From Bacteroidetes bacterium QS_8_68_28 (GTDB lineage Bacteria; Bacteroidota; Rhodothermia; Rhodothermales; Salinibacteraceae): a stretch of DNA of 38,356 nt. The first letter of the stretch is position 1, and each line of letters opens with the position of its first letter. The stretch covers positions 1 to 38,356 of the forward strand of contig PXTS01000083.1 of assembly GCA_003022485.1 (NCBI GenBank), written 5' to 3'. The position numbers were made by a program, and so were the translations under genes. Below the pieces are notes generated by a model. That model was given only the letters and a program-made list of their open reading frames with translations, searched no databases and was not told the DNA's origin. Positions 9,201-18,223 of this stretch are shown here, piece by piece.

Positions 9201-10013
9201 ATGAGCGTCTTGGACGACATCGTCGAAGCCACGCGCGAGCGCCTGCCGGAGCGCAAGCGCGAGGCGCCGCGCTCCGAACTGGAGGCGCGCCCGATGTTCG
9301 AGCGCGAGCGACGCAATTTCCGCGACGCCCTCTGCGCCGACGAGCTGTCGGTAATCGCCGAGATCAAGCGCCGCGCCCCCTCGGCCGGCACGCTGCGCGA
9401 GGGCGGGCAGGGCGTGGTCGGCAGCATCGCGCAGCAGTACGAGCAGGCCGGCGCGGCGGCCGTCTCGGTCCTCACCGAGCCGGAGCGCTTTGGCGGCCGC
9501 CCGGAGCACCTGCCGTTCGTGCGGGCGCACACCGAATTGCCCCTCTTGCGCAAGGACTTCATCATCGACGAATACCAGCTCATCGAAGCCAAAGCCTGCG
9601 GCGCCGACGCGGTGTTGCTCATCGCCACGGTGCTGGCGCCTGGGCAGCTCCACGACCTCCACCAGGCCGCGAGTGAGCTGGGGCTCGGCTGCCTCGTGGA
9701 GGTCTACGCGCCGGAGGAACTGGAAAAAATCGACTTTCACCAAGTCAGCATTCTCGGCGCCAACAACCGCGACCTCGACACGTTTGAAGTAGACCTCAAC
9801 CAGTCCATCCGCGTCTTTCGCCGCGCGCCGGAGCACGCAGTGCGCGTGACCGAGAGCGGCCTCTCCCGTGCTGAGGAACTGGCCACGATGCGCCGCTACG
9901 GTGTGGACGCCGCCCTCATCGGGACCGCGCTGATGGAAGCCGAGCACCCCGGCGAGAAGCTCAAAGAACTGCGCAACGGGGTAGCCGAGCAGTTCCGCCA
10001 GCCGGCTGCGTAA
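9201..10013 (+). CDS. trpC: Indole-3-glycerol phosphate synthase
   Basis: TIM-barrel enzyme closing the indole ring from carboxyphenylaminodeoxyribulose phosphate. The catalytic residues are visible: Glu and Lys in [13 protein letters not shown] (families usually have SPSKG or SPSG; here APSAG), Lys in LLRKDFI, Asn in GANNRDL and Glu-Ser in VTESGL. 270 aa from ATG 9201, normal length, not fused to TrpF as in enterobacteria. It lies 84 bp after trpD and 35 bp before trpF. Confidence 0.96.
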   Translation: MSVLDDIVEATRERLPERKREAPRSELEARPMFERERRNFRDALCADELSVIAEIKRRAPSAGTLREGGQGVVGSIAQQYEQAGAAAVSVLTEPERFGGRPEHLPFVRAHTELPLLRKDFIIDEYQLIEAKACGADAVLLIATVLAPGQLHDLHQAASELGLGCLVEVYAPEELEKIDFHQVSILGANNRDLDTFEVDLNQSIRVFRRAPEHAVRVTESGLSRAEELATMRRYGVDAALIGTALMEAEHPGEKLKELRNGVAEQFRQPAA

Positions 10014-10019
10014 CGCATT

Positions 10020-10042
10020 TTCGATTCCAAATCTTCGATCCC
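10020..10042. repeat. Short 14-bp-period direct repeat, trpC-trpF spacer
   Basis: TTCGATTCC (10020-10028) recurs as TTCGATCCC (10034-10042), 8 of 9 identical, within the 35-bp spacer just after the trpC stop. Confidence 0.45.
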
Positions 10043-10048
10043 TGCGCC

Positions 10049-10705
10049 GTGCCGAAGCTCAAAGTTTGCGGCATTACCGAACTGGAGGACGCACGCTACT
10101 GCGCCGGGGCGGGCGTGGACTACCTCGGCTTCGTCCAGCACGCCGAGAGCCCGCGCCATGTGACTCCCGCCCGCGCCGCCGAGATCATCGAGTGGGTGCA
10201 CGGGCCGCAACCCGTAGGCGTCTTCGTCAACGCGCCCGCCGAGGACGTAAACGGCGCCGTCGAAGACGCCGGCTTTACCTACGCGCAGCTTCACGGCAAC
10301 GAACCGCCGGCGCTCTGCGCGGAGGTCGAGGCGCCGGTTGTCAAAGCCGTGCGCGTGCTCCACGACGCCTCGGCCACGCAACTGCGCACCTTCATGGCCC
10401 CGTACGTCGAACACGTGGACTACTTCCTGCTGGACACGCACTCCACCAGCCTGTGGGGCGGCACCGGCGAGAGCTTCAACTGGCGTCTCGCGCGCGAACT
10501 GGCAGCGGACTTCCCGCTCTTCCTGGCCGGCGGGATCGACGCGGACAACGTCGAAGAAGCCGTGCGCACAATGCGGCCCTACGCGGTGGACCTCTCCTCG
10601 GGCCTCGAGGACACCCCCGGCCAGAAGAGCTTCGAGAAGATGGAGCGTTTTTTCGAGGTCTTTCGCGCGCTGAACGACGACCTCGCGGCGGGGAAAGCGG
10701 CGTAG
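10049..10705 (+). CDS. trpF: Phosphoribosylanthranilate isomerase
   Basis: TIM-barrel isomerase acting between TrpD and TrpC. The general-base Cys is in the N-terminal KVCGIT; the general-acid Asp is in YFLLDTHS; other signatures are [28 protein letters not shown] and [14 protein letters not shown] start at 10049, 218 aa, a monofunctional enzyme of ordinary length. It ends 73 bp before trpB; that spacer holds a palindrome and a possible promoter. Confidence 0.95.
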   Translation: MPKLKVCGITELEDARYCAGAGVDYLGFVQHAESPRHVTPARAAEIIEWVHGPQPVGVFVNAPAEDVNGAVEDAGFTYAQLHGNEPPALCAEVEAPVVKAVRVLHDASATQLRTFMAPYVEHVDYFLLDTHSTSLWGGTGESFNWRLARELAADFPLFLAGGIDADNVEEAVRTMRPYAVDLSSGLEDTPGQKSFEKMERFFEVFRALNDDLAAGKAA

Positions 10706-10726
10706 CAGCGCGAGCGTTTTCGCTTT

Positions 10727-10760
10727 TTTCGGGCCCGATGGCATCGTGCCCGTATCTTTC
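10727..10760 (+). promoter_or_regulatory. Possible internal promoter for trpBA
   Basis: The -7-like box TATCTTTC (10753-10760) fits TAnnTTTG except for the last base. A TTTC at the end of a six-T run (10727-10730) lies 22 bp upstream in place of TTG. Transcription would start near 10767, shortly before the trpB ATG at 10779. The weak point is the -33 element. Confidence 0.3.
10730..10752. promoter_or_regulatory. 23-bp near-perfect palindrome upstream of trpB (possible operator)
   Basis: CGGGC C CGATG G CATCG T GCCCG: two 5-bp arms pair on each side of a central G, with one C/T mismatch. It lies between trpF and trpB and exactly fills the spacer between a T-rich -33-like stretch and a TATCTTTC -7-like box. 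Either an operator or an RNA hairpin is possible; the position favours an operator. Confidence 0.4.
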
Positions 10761-10778
10761 TTCAAGACGACCTATCCC

Positions 10779-12008
10779 ATGCCCGACGTTGCAGAAAAAA
10801 CGACGTACGCCCAACCCGACACGCGCGGGCGCTACGGCGACTACGGCGGCGCGTTCGTTCCCGAAATCCTCGTGCCCGCCGTTGAGGCGCTCAAGGAAGC
10901 CTACGCCGAGGCAAAAGACGACGACGCCTTCTGGGCCGAGCACCGCGCGCTGCTGGAGGACTACGTGGGCCGCCCCACGCCACTCACCTTTTGCGACCGC
11001 CTCACCCGGCAGCTCGGGGGCGCAAAGATTTACGCCAAGCGCGAGGACCTCTGCCACACCGGCGCGCACAAGCTTAACAACACCATCGGCCAGGCGCTGA
11101 TGGCGCGGCGCATGGGCAAAGAGCGCATCATCGCCGAGACGGGCGCCGGGCAGCACGGCGTAGCCACCGCTACCGTCTGTGCGAAGTTCGGCCTAGAATG
11201 CACCGTCTACATGGGCGCGGAGGACATGCAGCGTCAGCGCCTCAACGTGGAACGCATGCGCCTGCTGGACGCGGAGGTGTGCGAAGTCACCAGCGGCAGC
11301 GAGACGCTCAAAGACGCCACCAACGAAGCAATCCGCGACTGGGTGGCCTCGCCGGAGGAGACGTTCTACATCATCGGCTCGGTGGTGGGACCGCACCCGT
11401 ACCCGATGATGGTGCGCGACTTCCACCGCGTGATCGGGCGCGAGACGCGGCGCCAGCTCGCGGAGCGTGAGGGGCGCGAGGTGCCGGATGCGCTGGTCGC
11501 CTGCGTGGGCGGCGGCTCGAACGCTATCGGTCTCTTTCACCCCTTTCTGGAAGATGAGCAGGTCGAAATCATCGGCGTGGAGGCGGCCGGTGAGGGCCTC
11601 GAAGGGGGGCGCCACGCCGCCACGCTCTACGGCGGCTCGCCCGGCGTCCTCCACGGCGCGATGAGCTACCTGTTGCAGACGGACGCCGGCCAGGTCGAGC
11701 TCGCGCACTCCGTCTCCGCCGGGCTCGACTATCCCGGCATCGGCCCCGAGCATGCCCATCTCAAGGACGAAGGCCGCGCCCGCTACCAGTCTGCCACCGA
11801 CGCCGAGGCGCTGGAGGGCGTGCAGCTGCTTTCGGAAACGGAGGGCATCATTCCCGCCCTGGAGACTGCCCACGCCGTCGCCGCGCTGCCCGAGCTGGCC
11901 GACGCGCTGGGGGAGAACGCCGTCATCGTCTTCAACTGTTCCGGGCGCGGGGACAAGGACATGGAAACGATTGCCGGCGGGCTCGCTTCGCTCGCCGAGA
12001 AGGTTTGA
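10779..12008 (+). CDS. trpB: Tryptophan synthase beta chain
   Basis: PLP enzyme that condenses indole with serine; partner of TrpA. The PLP lysine is in [13 protein letters not shown], the catalytic Glu in [11 protein letters not shown], the phosphate loop in [10 protein letters not shown], and the pyridine-nitrogen Ser in [12 protein letters not shown] at 10779 ([14 protein letters not shown]) gives 409 aa, typical of the TrpB1 type that forms the alpha-beta complex. The track start (GTG 10746) falls inside the palindrome and adds only 11 residues. trpA starts 69 bp downstream. Confidence 0.96.
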   Translation: MPDVAEKTTYAQPDTRGRYGDYGGAFVPEILVPAVEALKEAYAEAKDDDAFWAEHRALLEDYVGRPTPLTFCDRLTRQLGGAKIYAKREDLCHTGAHKLNNTIGQALMARRMGKERIIAETGAGQHGVATATVCAKFGLECTVYMGAEDMQRQRLNVERMRLLDAEVCEVTSGSETLKDATNEAIRDWVASPEETFYIIGSVVGPHPYPMMVRDFHRVIGRETRRQLAEREGREVPDALVACVGGGSNAIGLFHPFLEDEQVEIIGVEAAGEGLEGGRHAATLYGGSPGVLHGAMSYLLQTDAGQVELAHSVSAGLDYPGIGPEHAHLKDEGRARYQSATDAEALEGVQLLSETEGIIPALETAHAVAALPELADALGENAVIVFNCSGRGDKDMETIAGGLASLAEKV

Positions 12009-12077
12009 GAGCATGAAGGAGAAGTTTCCCCGCCCCCCTTCGAACCCTCTCAACCCCACCCCTTGCGAACTGAACCG

Positions 12078-13010
12078 ATGCCCGACCGCCTCGCCGATAC
12101 CTTCCGCGCCCTCCGCGAGCGCGACGAGAAGGCGATGGGCCTGTTTCTCACCAGCGGCTTTCCCGACCCCGGAAGCACCCTCGATGTGCTGCATGCCATC
12201 GACCGGGGCGGGGCTGACTTCATCGAGCTGGGGATGCCCTTCAGCGACCCGCTGGCCGAAGGCAAGCCCATCCAGCGCGCCAGCGAACGCGCCCTCGCCC
12301 ACGGCGCCACGCTGGACGACGCTTTCGAGACGGTGCACCGGTTTCGCACCGAAAGCCAGACGCCGCTCCTAATGATGGGCTACCTGAATCCCGTTCTGCG
12401 CTACGGGCCCGCGCGCTTTTGCGAACAGGCCGCCGAGGCCGGCGCCGACGGCCTCATTCTGCCGGACCTCCCGCCTGAGGAAGGCGCCCTCGTCGAAGAC
12501 CACACCCGTGCCGCCGGGCTCGGCCTGGTCTACCTCATCGCGCCAAACACGCCCGACGCGCGCATCCGCGAGATCGACCACCGCGCCACCGGCTTCGTTT
12601 ACGCCGTCAGCGTGACCGGGCTGACGGGGAGCCGCCTCGACGACGGGACGGACGACGACCAGCCCTCGCCGGTGGAGGCGTACCTGAAGCGGGCGCGCCA
12701 CCTCGTGCAGGAAAACCCGCTGCTGGTGGGCTTCGGCATCCAGTCGCACGAGGACGCGATGCGCCTCTCGCGCCACACCGACGGCTTCATCGTCGGCTCG
12801 GCACTGATCCGGGCCGTGCGCAAGTGGTGGGACGAGCGCGACGCCCCCGCAACCGAACGGCTCGAAGCCGTCGAGGCGTTCGCTCACCACCTCAAGTATG
12901 GCACTTCGCAGAGCGCTCCTCGCAAAAGCGCTCCTCGCAGAGAGCAGAGCGCTCCTCGCAAAGATACGCTCCACGCCTCCGGGCCGGCAACCGCTGCCGG
13001 GGGGCGTTAA
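12078..13010 (+). CDS. trpA: Tryptophan synthase alpha chain, with Glu at the Asp60 position
   Basis: Splits indole-3-glycerol phosphate to indole and glyceraldehyde 3-phosphate. ATG 12078 gives 310 aa. Glu50 (Glu49 of Salmonella TrpA) is present in [11 protein letters not shown]. The next motif reads PLAEGKPIQ where the family has PLADGPxIQ, so the second catalytic acid is Glu61 instead of Asp60. [10 protein letters not shown] and the phosphate-binding GFGIQ and GSALIRAV follow. The last about 40 residues go beyond the family end; they contain [17 protein letters not shown], encoded by a three-copy DNA repeat. It closes the trp pathway; the DUF4837 gene follows 113 bp on. Confidence 0.95.
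   Translation: MPDRLADTFRALRERDEKAMGLFLTSGFPDPGSTLDVLHAIDRGGADFIELGMPFSDPLAEGKPIQRASERALAHGATLDDAFETVHRFRTESQTPLLMMGYLNPVLRYGPARFCEQAAEAGADGLILPDLPPEEGALVEDHTRAAGLGLVYLIAPNTPDARIREIDHRATGFVYAVSVTGLTGSRLDDGTDDDQPSPVEAYLKRARHLVQENPLLVGFGIQSHEDAMRLSRHTDGFIVGSALIRAVRKWWDERDAPATERLEAVEAFAHHLKYGTSQSAPRKSAPRREQSAPRKDTLHASGPATAAGGR
12912..12960. repeat. Three-copy repeat in the 3' end of trpA
   Basis: AGCGCTCCTCGCA at 12912-12924, 12927-12939 and 12948-12960 (spacings 15 and 21 bp, both multiples of 3). It encodes the repeated SAPRK peptide at the TrpA C-terminus. Confidence 0.9.
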
Positions 13011-13013
13011 GGA

Positions 13014-13026
13014 CGGCAGGACGTCC
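13014..13026 (+). repeat. Dispersed 13-mer copy just after trpA stop
   Basis: CGGCAGGACGTCC, four bases after the trpA stop codon. Near-identical copies are at 2785 and 32182. Confidence 0.5.
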
Positions 13027-13123
13027 CCAGGCTACGCACGAAACGTCCCCCAAAGGCAACTCCTGGATGTGCTTTTCGTTGGCGTGCGTGTGCCGTCTTC
13101 GTCCGCCCACGGCTCTGGCCTTC

Positions 13124-14278
13124 ATGCCTTTTCTCCCCCCCCGCCGACTCGCCCGACCGTTGCTGAGCGCCCTGCTGCTGGCCGCCGGGGGCCTGCTCGC
13201 CGGCTGCTTCGGCGGCACCGACTACCGCCCCGAGGCCGCCGGCCCGGCCGGCGAAGTGACCGTCGTGGTGGACTCCGCGCTCTGGAATGGGAACGTCGGA
13301 GAGGCCTTCCGTCAGACGCTGGGGCGCCCCATCCCGACGCTTCCACAGGACCAGCCGGCTTTCGACCTTAAGCAGATGGATCTGACGCCGCAGAACCTCG
13401 ACCGCGTGAAGCGCCACAAGAACGTGGTCGTCGCAGCGGCGCTGGGTTCTTCCTCACAAGAAGCGGAGTATCTGGGCCAGCAGTTTTCTCAAGACGCCCT
13501 CCAGGCGGTGCGCAGCGGCGGGATCGTGCCACGCCCTGACCTCTGGCGCCGCCAGCAGCAGGTTTTCTACGTAGCCGCCTCGACTCCCTCCGGCCTGGCC
13601 GAGACGGTCCGCCAGCGCGGGCCGGCGCTGGTCGACTCGCTGAACCTGGCCACGCGCCGCCGCACCTACGACCGCATGTTCGAGAAGGGCCGCCAGACCG
13701 CGCTCGAAGACACGCTCATGCAGCACCACGGCTTTGCGGTGGACGTGCAACACGACTACCAGATCGTCGACGACACGACTTCCGCGGACGGGGGCTCCGT
13801 GCTCCTGGTGCGCAAGCTGCCGGACACGTGGCGCCGCCTTTTCGTGTGGTACAAGGAAGACGCCCAGCCTTCTACGATTACCCGCGACTGGGTGCTCTCG
13901 AAACGCGACTCGCTGGCGGGCATCCACTTGCAGGGCGCCCAGCGGGGGGCCGCTGTCATTGACCGGCGGCGCGCGCTCCAGATCGAGTCGGTCGACTTTC
14001 TGGACCGCTACGCCTACGAAACGCGCGGCCTTTGGTACCTCGCCTACGAAGACAGCACGGGGAATCGCCAGCCGCTCGGCGGCGGAGGCCCGTTCGTCAA
14101 CTACACGTTCTACGACCAGCAGCAAGAGCGCATCTACATGGTGGACGGCACCGTCTTCGCGCCCGACTACGACAAGCGCGAGTTCCTGCGCCAGATGAAA
14201 GTCATCGCCTACACGTTCCGCACACGCCCCGAAGCGCACGAGCAGCAGCGCCAGAATCAGCAGACCGCCACGCGGTAG
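13124..14278 (+). CDS. DUF4837 family lipoprotein
   Basis: 384 aa from ATG 13124. It has a lipoprotein signal: hydrophobic [16 protein letters not shown], with the lipobox LLAGC, followed by [10 protein letters not shown]. The remainder matches the DUF4837 family, which is confined to Bacteroidota and relatives and has no known function; expected location is the cell envelope, outer membrane or periplasmic face. Notable segments are [18 protein letters not shown] near the N-terminus and [12 protein letters not shown] and [19 protein letters not shown] near the C-terminus. The 100 codons upstream in the track ORF overlap trpA in another frame and are not coding. It lies between trpA and hisG, probably at the end of the same transcript. 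Confidence 0.85.
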   Translation: MPFLPPRRLARPLLSALLLAAGGLLAGCFGGTDYRPEAAGPAGEVTVVVDSALWNGNVGEAFRQTLGRPIPTLPQDQPAFDLKQMDLTPQNLDRVKRHKNVVVAAALGSSSQEAEYLGQQFSQDALQAVRSGGIVPRPDLWRRQQQVFYVAASTPSGLAETVRQRGPALVDSLNLATRRRTYDRMFEKGRQTALEDTLMQHHGFAVDVQHDYQIVDDTTSADGGSVLLVRKLPDTWRRLFVWYKEDAQPSTITRDWVLSKRDSLAGIHLQGAQRGAAVIDRRRALQIESVDFLDRYAYETRGLWYLAYEDSTGNRQPLGGGGPFVNYTFYDQQQERIYMVDGTVFAPDYDKREFLRQMKVIAYTFRTRPEAHEQQRQNQQTATR

Positions 14279-14375
14279 CCCGGGAGTTGGGGGATGGTTT
14301 TCAGCCCCCACCGCCTCGGCCCGCCCAGCAGGCGCCCCCGCCAATCGAAAAACGTTCACCCTTTACCCAGCCAGT

Positions 14376-15311
14376 ATGGCTACCGACGCCCCCCCCCAGC
14401 CCGACACCGCTACCGCCGCCGAAGACGAAGCCGCGCAGCCCCTGCGCCTGGGGCTTCCGAAAGGCAGCCTCCAGGACTCGACGTTCGAGCTCTTGCACCG
14501 CGCCGGCTACGATTTTAGCGTATCGAGCCGCTCGTACTTCCCCTCCATCGACGACGAGGCGCTCGAAGCGATGCTCGTGCGTGCCCAGGAGATGGCCCGC
14601 TACGTCGAGGACGGCACCTTCGACGCCGGCATCACGGGCAAGGACTGGATTATGGAAACCGGATCGGACGAAGTAATCGAGGTCGCCGATCTGGTCTACT
14701 CCAAGCGCTCGATGCGCCCGGTGCGCTGGGTCCTGGCCGTCCCCGAACGCTCCAGCATCGACTCCGTGAAAGACCTCGACGGCAAAAAGGTCGCCACCGA
14801 GGTGACGAACCTGACTCGCAAGTGGCTCGCTGAGCACGACGTGGAAGCGCAGGTGGAGTTCTCCTGGGGCGCCACGGAGGCGAAGTGCCCCGAGCTCGTG
14901 GACGCCATCGTGGAGGTGACGGAGACCGGCTCGACGCTCCGCGCCAACGGGCTGCGCATCGCTGAGGTGCTGATGAAGTCGAACACGAAGCTCATCGCCA
15001 ACCGCGAAGCCTGGAACGACGACGGGAAACGGCGCCGAATCGAAAACCTCGCCATGCTCATCGAGGGCGCCATTCGCTCCGAGAGCCGCAAGGGCCTCAA
15101 GCTCAACGCCCGCCGCGACGACGCCCGTGACATCATCGACCTGCTCCCGGCCCTTCGGATGCCCACCGTCAGCTCCCTGGCGCTCGGCGATGACTGGGTC
15201 GCCATCGAAACGGTTATCGAAGAAAAGGACGTGCGCGGGCTCCTGCCGAAGCTCAAGCGCGCCGGGGCCGAGGGCATCATCGAGTACGAGCTCAACAAAA
15301 TTATTCCGTGA
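14376..15311 (+). CDS. hisG: ATP phosphoribosyltransferase, long form
   Basis: First enzyme of histidine synthesis, joining ATP and PRPP. The opening [31 protein letters not shown] and the PRPP-loop [14 protein letters not shown] are HisG signatures. At 311 aa, with a C-terminal ACT-like regulatory domain (about residues 230-311, ending [12 protein letters not shown]), it is the hexameric long form that is histidine-inhibited and needs no HisZ. The first 22 residues are a Pro/Ala/Glu-rich extension; the ATG at 14376 is the only good start. It sits apart from other his genes, between two lipoprotein genes and behind the trp cluster. TrpD and HisG both consume PRPP. Confidence 0.94.
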   Translation: MATDAPPQPDTATAAEDEAAQPLRLGLPKGSLQDSTFELLHRAGYDFSVSSRSYFPSIDDEALEAMLVRAQEMARYVEDGTFDAGITGKDWIMETGSDEVIEVADLVYSKRSMRPVRWVLAVPERSSIDSVKDLDGKKVATEVTNLTRKWLAEHDVEAQVEFSWGATEAKCPELVDAIVEVTETGSTLRANGLRIAEVLMKSNTKLIANREAWNDDGKRRRIENLAMLIEGAIRSESRKGLKLNARRDDARDIIDLLPALRMPTVSSLALGDDWVAIETVIEEKDVRGLLPKLKRAGAEGIIEYELNKIIP

Positions 15312-15321
15312 CGAGCACGAG

Positions 15322-15352
15322 AGATTGGGAGCACACGAAAGATTGGGAGCAC
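15322..15352. repeat. 18-bp-period tandem repeat just after hisG
   Basis: AGATTGGGAGCAC at 15322-15334 and 15340-15352, within an 18-bp repeating unit that begins about 10 bp after the hisG stop. Partial third units flank it (GAGCACGAG before, GGGAGCGTGGGA after). Confidence 0.85.
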
Positions 15353-15400
15353 GGGAGCGTGGGAACCGGAAACGCAAGCGCTGCCGAAGCAACGCATGTT

Positions 15401-15850
15401 ATGAAACCGCTACGCGCACTCTCCCACGCTCCCGCGCTCCCGCTCACCCTCGCCCTCTTCCTCGCTGCCTGCGGCTCGCCGTTTACCGAAGCCCCGCCGG
15501 TGGCCGACAGCACGTTCGTCAGCGCGCTGGCGGAGTTGCACCTGGCCGAAGCCCGCCTGCGCTCCGCCCCGGGACCCCGACAGCAACCCTCAGACACCAT
15601 GCGCGTGACGCTTCCGCCGGGGGTGCGCGACTCGATCCTGGCGCAGTACGGTATCCGCTACCGTTCCTTTCGGACCACCCTCTCCTACTACGTGCGCCAT
15701 CCTGAGCAGTACGCGGAGCTCTACGCCCGCGTCGTGGACACGCTCCGCACCGAGCGAGAGACCCTGCGCCTCGGGGAAGGACGTTCCCGCCCCCCGCCGA
15801 ACGAACGCGCCGTGCCGGAGGCTTTCCGGAACCGGACGGAGCGGGACTGA
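15401..15850 (+). CDS. DUF4296 family lipoprotein
   Basis: 149 aa from ATG 15401 (MKPLRALSHAPALPL). It has a lipoprotein signal ending LFLAAC, then a short all-helical domain: FVSALAELHLAEARLRS, VRDSILAQYGIRYRSFRTTL and YYVRHPEQYAELYARVVDTL, which is the DUF4296 pattern known from Bacteroidota. Function unknown; envelope location expected. The track start at 15308 overlaps the hisG stop and runs through the tandem repeat, so I reject that extension. It ends 18 bp from the convergent recQ stop. Confidence 0.85.
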   Translation: MKPLRALSHAPALPLTLALFLAACGSPFTEAPPVADSTFVSALAELHLAEARLRSAPGPRQQPSDTMRVTLPPGVRDSILAQYGIRYRSFRTTLSYYVRHPEQYAELYARVVDTLRTERETLRLGEGRSRPPPNERAVPEAFRNRTERD

Positions 15851-15870
15851 CGCCTGAGTTCCGCTCCGTC
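15835..15870. terminator. Strong hairpin between convergent genes (bidirectional terminator candidate)
   Basis: GACGGAGCGGGACT and AGTTCCGCTCCGTC pair over 14 bp (one G-T) with an 8-base loop GACGCCTG. The arms overlap the last codons of the DUF4296 gene and the stop of recQ. No T run follows on either side, so termination by this hairpin alone is not certain. Confidence 0.55.
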
Positions 15871-17860
15871 ACCCGTCCTGCGCGAGAAACGCCGTCCCCT
15901 TCTCGGTCAGGGCAAAGGTCTCCTCCAGCGGGTCGGCCAGGCGCAGGTAGCCTTGCTCCACGAGCCACGCACAGAGGGCGTTGCGCTTCTGCACGGGCAG
16001 GCTTTCGCCGTTTTTGAACCAGTCTGCCCGGGGCACCCCACGCGCGACGGCGCGCAAGATCCGGCGCAGCGCGGCCTCGTCGCTGGAGGTGACGACCGGC
16101 GTCTCGTGGCGCCCGAGGCACACGTCGCAGCGCCCGCAACGCGGCGGGTGCGCCTCGCCGAAGTGTGCCAGCAGAAAGCGGCGCCGACATGCCAGCGAGC
16201 GCGCGTAGCGTTCCACGTCCCGCAGGCGGCGCTCGGCACGGCGGCGAGCGCGGCGCACCGTCTGGTGATCCACAGGATACTCCCGGGCGCGCGGCTCCAG
16301 CAGTTCGATTTCGAGCGCCTGGCCCGGCGGGCGCCAGCGGAGGAGGCCCTGCTCTTCCAAGAAGGCGAGGCCGCGCTGGAGACGCGGGCGTTCCATCTCC
16401 GTGCGACGCGCGAGTAGGCGCAGGTCCACGTCGCGCCAGCGGGCGAACGCCTCGGCATGGACGGTGCGCAACAGTTCGCTCAGGAAGTCCGCCAGCGCGC
16501 GGTTTTCCATCGCCTGTGCGCGACGGCGCAGCGCGCCGGCGGGCTGTTCGAAGCGCAGGAGCCCGAAGCGCGGGTGCGGGGTGCGCGTCGTCCACGCCCC
16601 AGCCCGCTCCAGAAGCCGGAGCGACGCGCGCACCTTCCCGCGCGCGAAACCCGTTAGCTCTTCGACGGCCTCGGGCTTCACGGCCAGCGGCACCTCCGGC
16701 TGCAGCCCGATCGGAACCTGGCCGAGATTGCAGACGGCCGTGTAGACCTCGTTTACCTCCGGCCCAGTCGGATGCGCGCTCTCGATGAGAGCGCGGCGTG
16801 TTTTCGCGTCCGCCGGCTGGCTGAGGAGAACGGCGTAGGCGCGTTTCCCGTCGCGCCCGGCGCGGCCGGCCTGCTGGTAGTACGCCTCCAGGGAGGCAGG
16901 CAAGTCCACATGTGCTACGAAGCGCACGTCGGCCTTGTCGATGCCCATGCCGAAGGCATTGGTCGCCACGACGACGCGTGTTTTGCCCGCCTTCCAGTCG
17001 GCCTGGACGGCGGCGCGCGCCTCCGAATTGCGCCCGGCGTGGTAATAGTCGGCCTCGACGCCTTCACGTTCCAGCCACGCCGCCCAGGTCTCCACCCGGC
17101 GGCGCGTAGAAGCGTAAACGAGGCCGGGACCGTCCACCCCCTCCACGACCGCGCGCAGGCGCCGTCGCTTCTCGCTCGTCCGGAATACCGACCAGACCAG
17201 GTTGGGTCGGTCAAAGCCCGTGATGACCTCGCGGGGGGTGCGGAGTTGAAGCCCCCCGGCGATGTCGCGGCGCACCTCGGGCGGGGCCGTGGCGGTGACG
17301 GCCATCGTAGGCGGCCCCCCCAGCGCTGCGCGCGCCTCGGGGATCTTGCGGTAGTCGGGACGGAAGTGGTGGCCCCAAGTGCTCACGCAGTGCGCCTCGT
17401 CCACGGCCAGGAGCGCCACCGGGAGCCGCTCGGCGCGCGCCTGGAACCGCTCGGACTGGAGCCGCTCGGGCGAGACGTAGAGCACGTCGAAGCGCCCGTG
17501 CTCCGCGTCGGTCCAGCGTTGCTCGACGGCGCGATAGGAGAGCGTGCTGTCGATGAAGGCCGCCTCGATGCCGCGCGCCTTGAGGGCGGCCACCTGGTCG
17601 TGCATCAGCGCGATGAGCGGGGAGACGACCAGCGCAAACCGCTTGCCGTCCGCCATCAGCGCGGGCACCTGGTAGCAAACGGACTTGCCCCCCCCGGTGG
17701 GCAGGATGACGAGCGCGTCCTCGCCAGCGCGGGCCGCCGCGATGGCCTCGGCCTGGCCGGGGCGAAAGGACGGGTGGCCCCAGTGCCGCTCCAGAAGCGC
17801 CCGGGGGCGTTCCTCTCCCTCGGCCTGATTATCCAGCGCCGGCTCACCGAATTGCGCCAT
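15869..17860 (-). CDS. recQ: RecQ-family ATP-dependent DNA helicase
   Basis: 3'-5' DNA helicase of recombination and fork repair. 663 aa with all superfamily-2 motifs: Walker A TGGGKS (in LVILPTGGGKSVCYQ), FRPGQ at the N-terminus, DEAH box VDEAHCVSTWGHHFRPDY, VTATAPPEV, motif V NAFGMGIDKADVRFV and motif VI YYQQAGRAGRDG. The RQC zinc site is present as CRRRFLLAHFGE followed by CGRCDVC. After that a short winged-helix-like segment (RNALCAWLVEQGYLRL) replaces the HRDC domain of E. coli RecQ. It converges on the DUF4296 gene and diverges from the GT2 gene across a 363-bp spacer. Confidence 0.92.
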   Translation of the reverse strand: MAQFGEPALDNQAEGEERPRALLERHWGHPSFRPGQAEAIAAARAGEDALVILPTGGGKSVCYQVPALMADGKRFALVVSPLIALMHDQVAALKARGIEAAFIDSTLSYRAVEQRWTDAEHGRFDVLYVSPERLQSERFQARAERLPVALLAVDEAHCVSTWGHHFRPDYRKIPEARAALGGPPTMAVTATAPPEVRRDIAGGLQLRTPREVITGFDRPNLVWSVFRTSEKRRRLRAVVEGVDGPGLVYASTRRRVETWAAWLEREGVEADYYHAGRNSEARAAVQADWKAGKTRVVVATNAFGMGIDKADVRFVAHVDLPASLEAYYQQAGRAGRDGKRAYAVLLSQPADAKTRRALIESAHPTGPEVNEVYTAVCNLGQVPIGLQPEVPLAVKPEAVEELTGFARGKVRASLRLLERAGAWTTRTPHPRFGLLRFEQPAGALRRRAQAMENRALADFLSELLRTVHAEAFARWRDVDLRLLARRTEMERPRLQRGLAFLEEQGLLRWRPPGQALEIELLEPRAREYPVDHQTVRRARRRAERRLRDVERYARSLACRRRFLLAHFGEAHPPRCGRCDVCLGRHETPVVTSSDEAALRRILRAVARGVPRADWFKNGESLPVQKRNALCAWLVEQGYLRLADPLEETFALTEKGTAFLAQDG

Positions 17861-18223
17861 AGGAGGAGCAAGAATGCGCCAGAAGACTACACTTTACACG
17901 AAACAGACAAAAAGAGCACCTGCAACACGTTACGCCGCCCGGCGCGCGCGTGTCTGAGCAGATACGTCGAAGCAGGTCTTCCTTTCGCTCTTGGAAGACC
18001 CAACGGTGGGACGGTCGGCTGGGCCTTGCGCTCGGCCGGCCGTTGTTCTTTGTGTCGGTTCCTTCGCTTTCCCAAAAAGGCGGCCCGGCGGCAATTCTGC
18101 AAGACGTCTCGTGGGCGCTCGGGGCCGGGCGGCCTCGCAGGGTATCACACAAGGCCCCTGCATCGGCGCGGGCGCATCCGTAGGTTGCGAGGGCCGTGTC
18201 TTTTTCGATGCGCTCCCCGCCTC
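17861..18223. other. Long divergent spacer recQ / GT2
   Basis: 363 bp without a credible gene. It contains a perfect inverted repeat, GGTCTTCC / GGAAGACC (17975-17982 and 17993-18000) with a 10-base loop, and AT-richer stretches near 17880-17935 where the recQ promoter probably lies (a weak TTTTTG-N18-TAGTCTTC reading toward recQ). No tandem duplication of the kind found behind gene ends was seen. Confidence 0.5.
17975..18000. other. Perfect 8-bp inverted repeat in the recQ/GT2 spacer
   Basis: GGTCTTCC, loop TTTCGCTCTT, GGAAGACC. Could be a protein-binding site or an RNA hairpin in the GT2 leader; nothing else identifies it. Confidence 0.4.

Noticed and set aside
10710-10729. Intrinsic terminator between trpF and trpB (AGCG TTTT CGCT then T run)
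   Set aside because: Only a 4-5 bp stem; too weak to call, although the T run is used in the promoter hypothesis.
16772-18223. Front part of the 846-aa plus-strand ORF 16772..19312
   Set aside because: It is antisense to recQ and then runs through the recQ/GT2 spacer; family similarity begins only at the GT2 start (18224).
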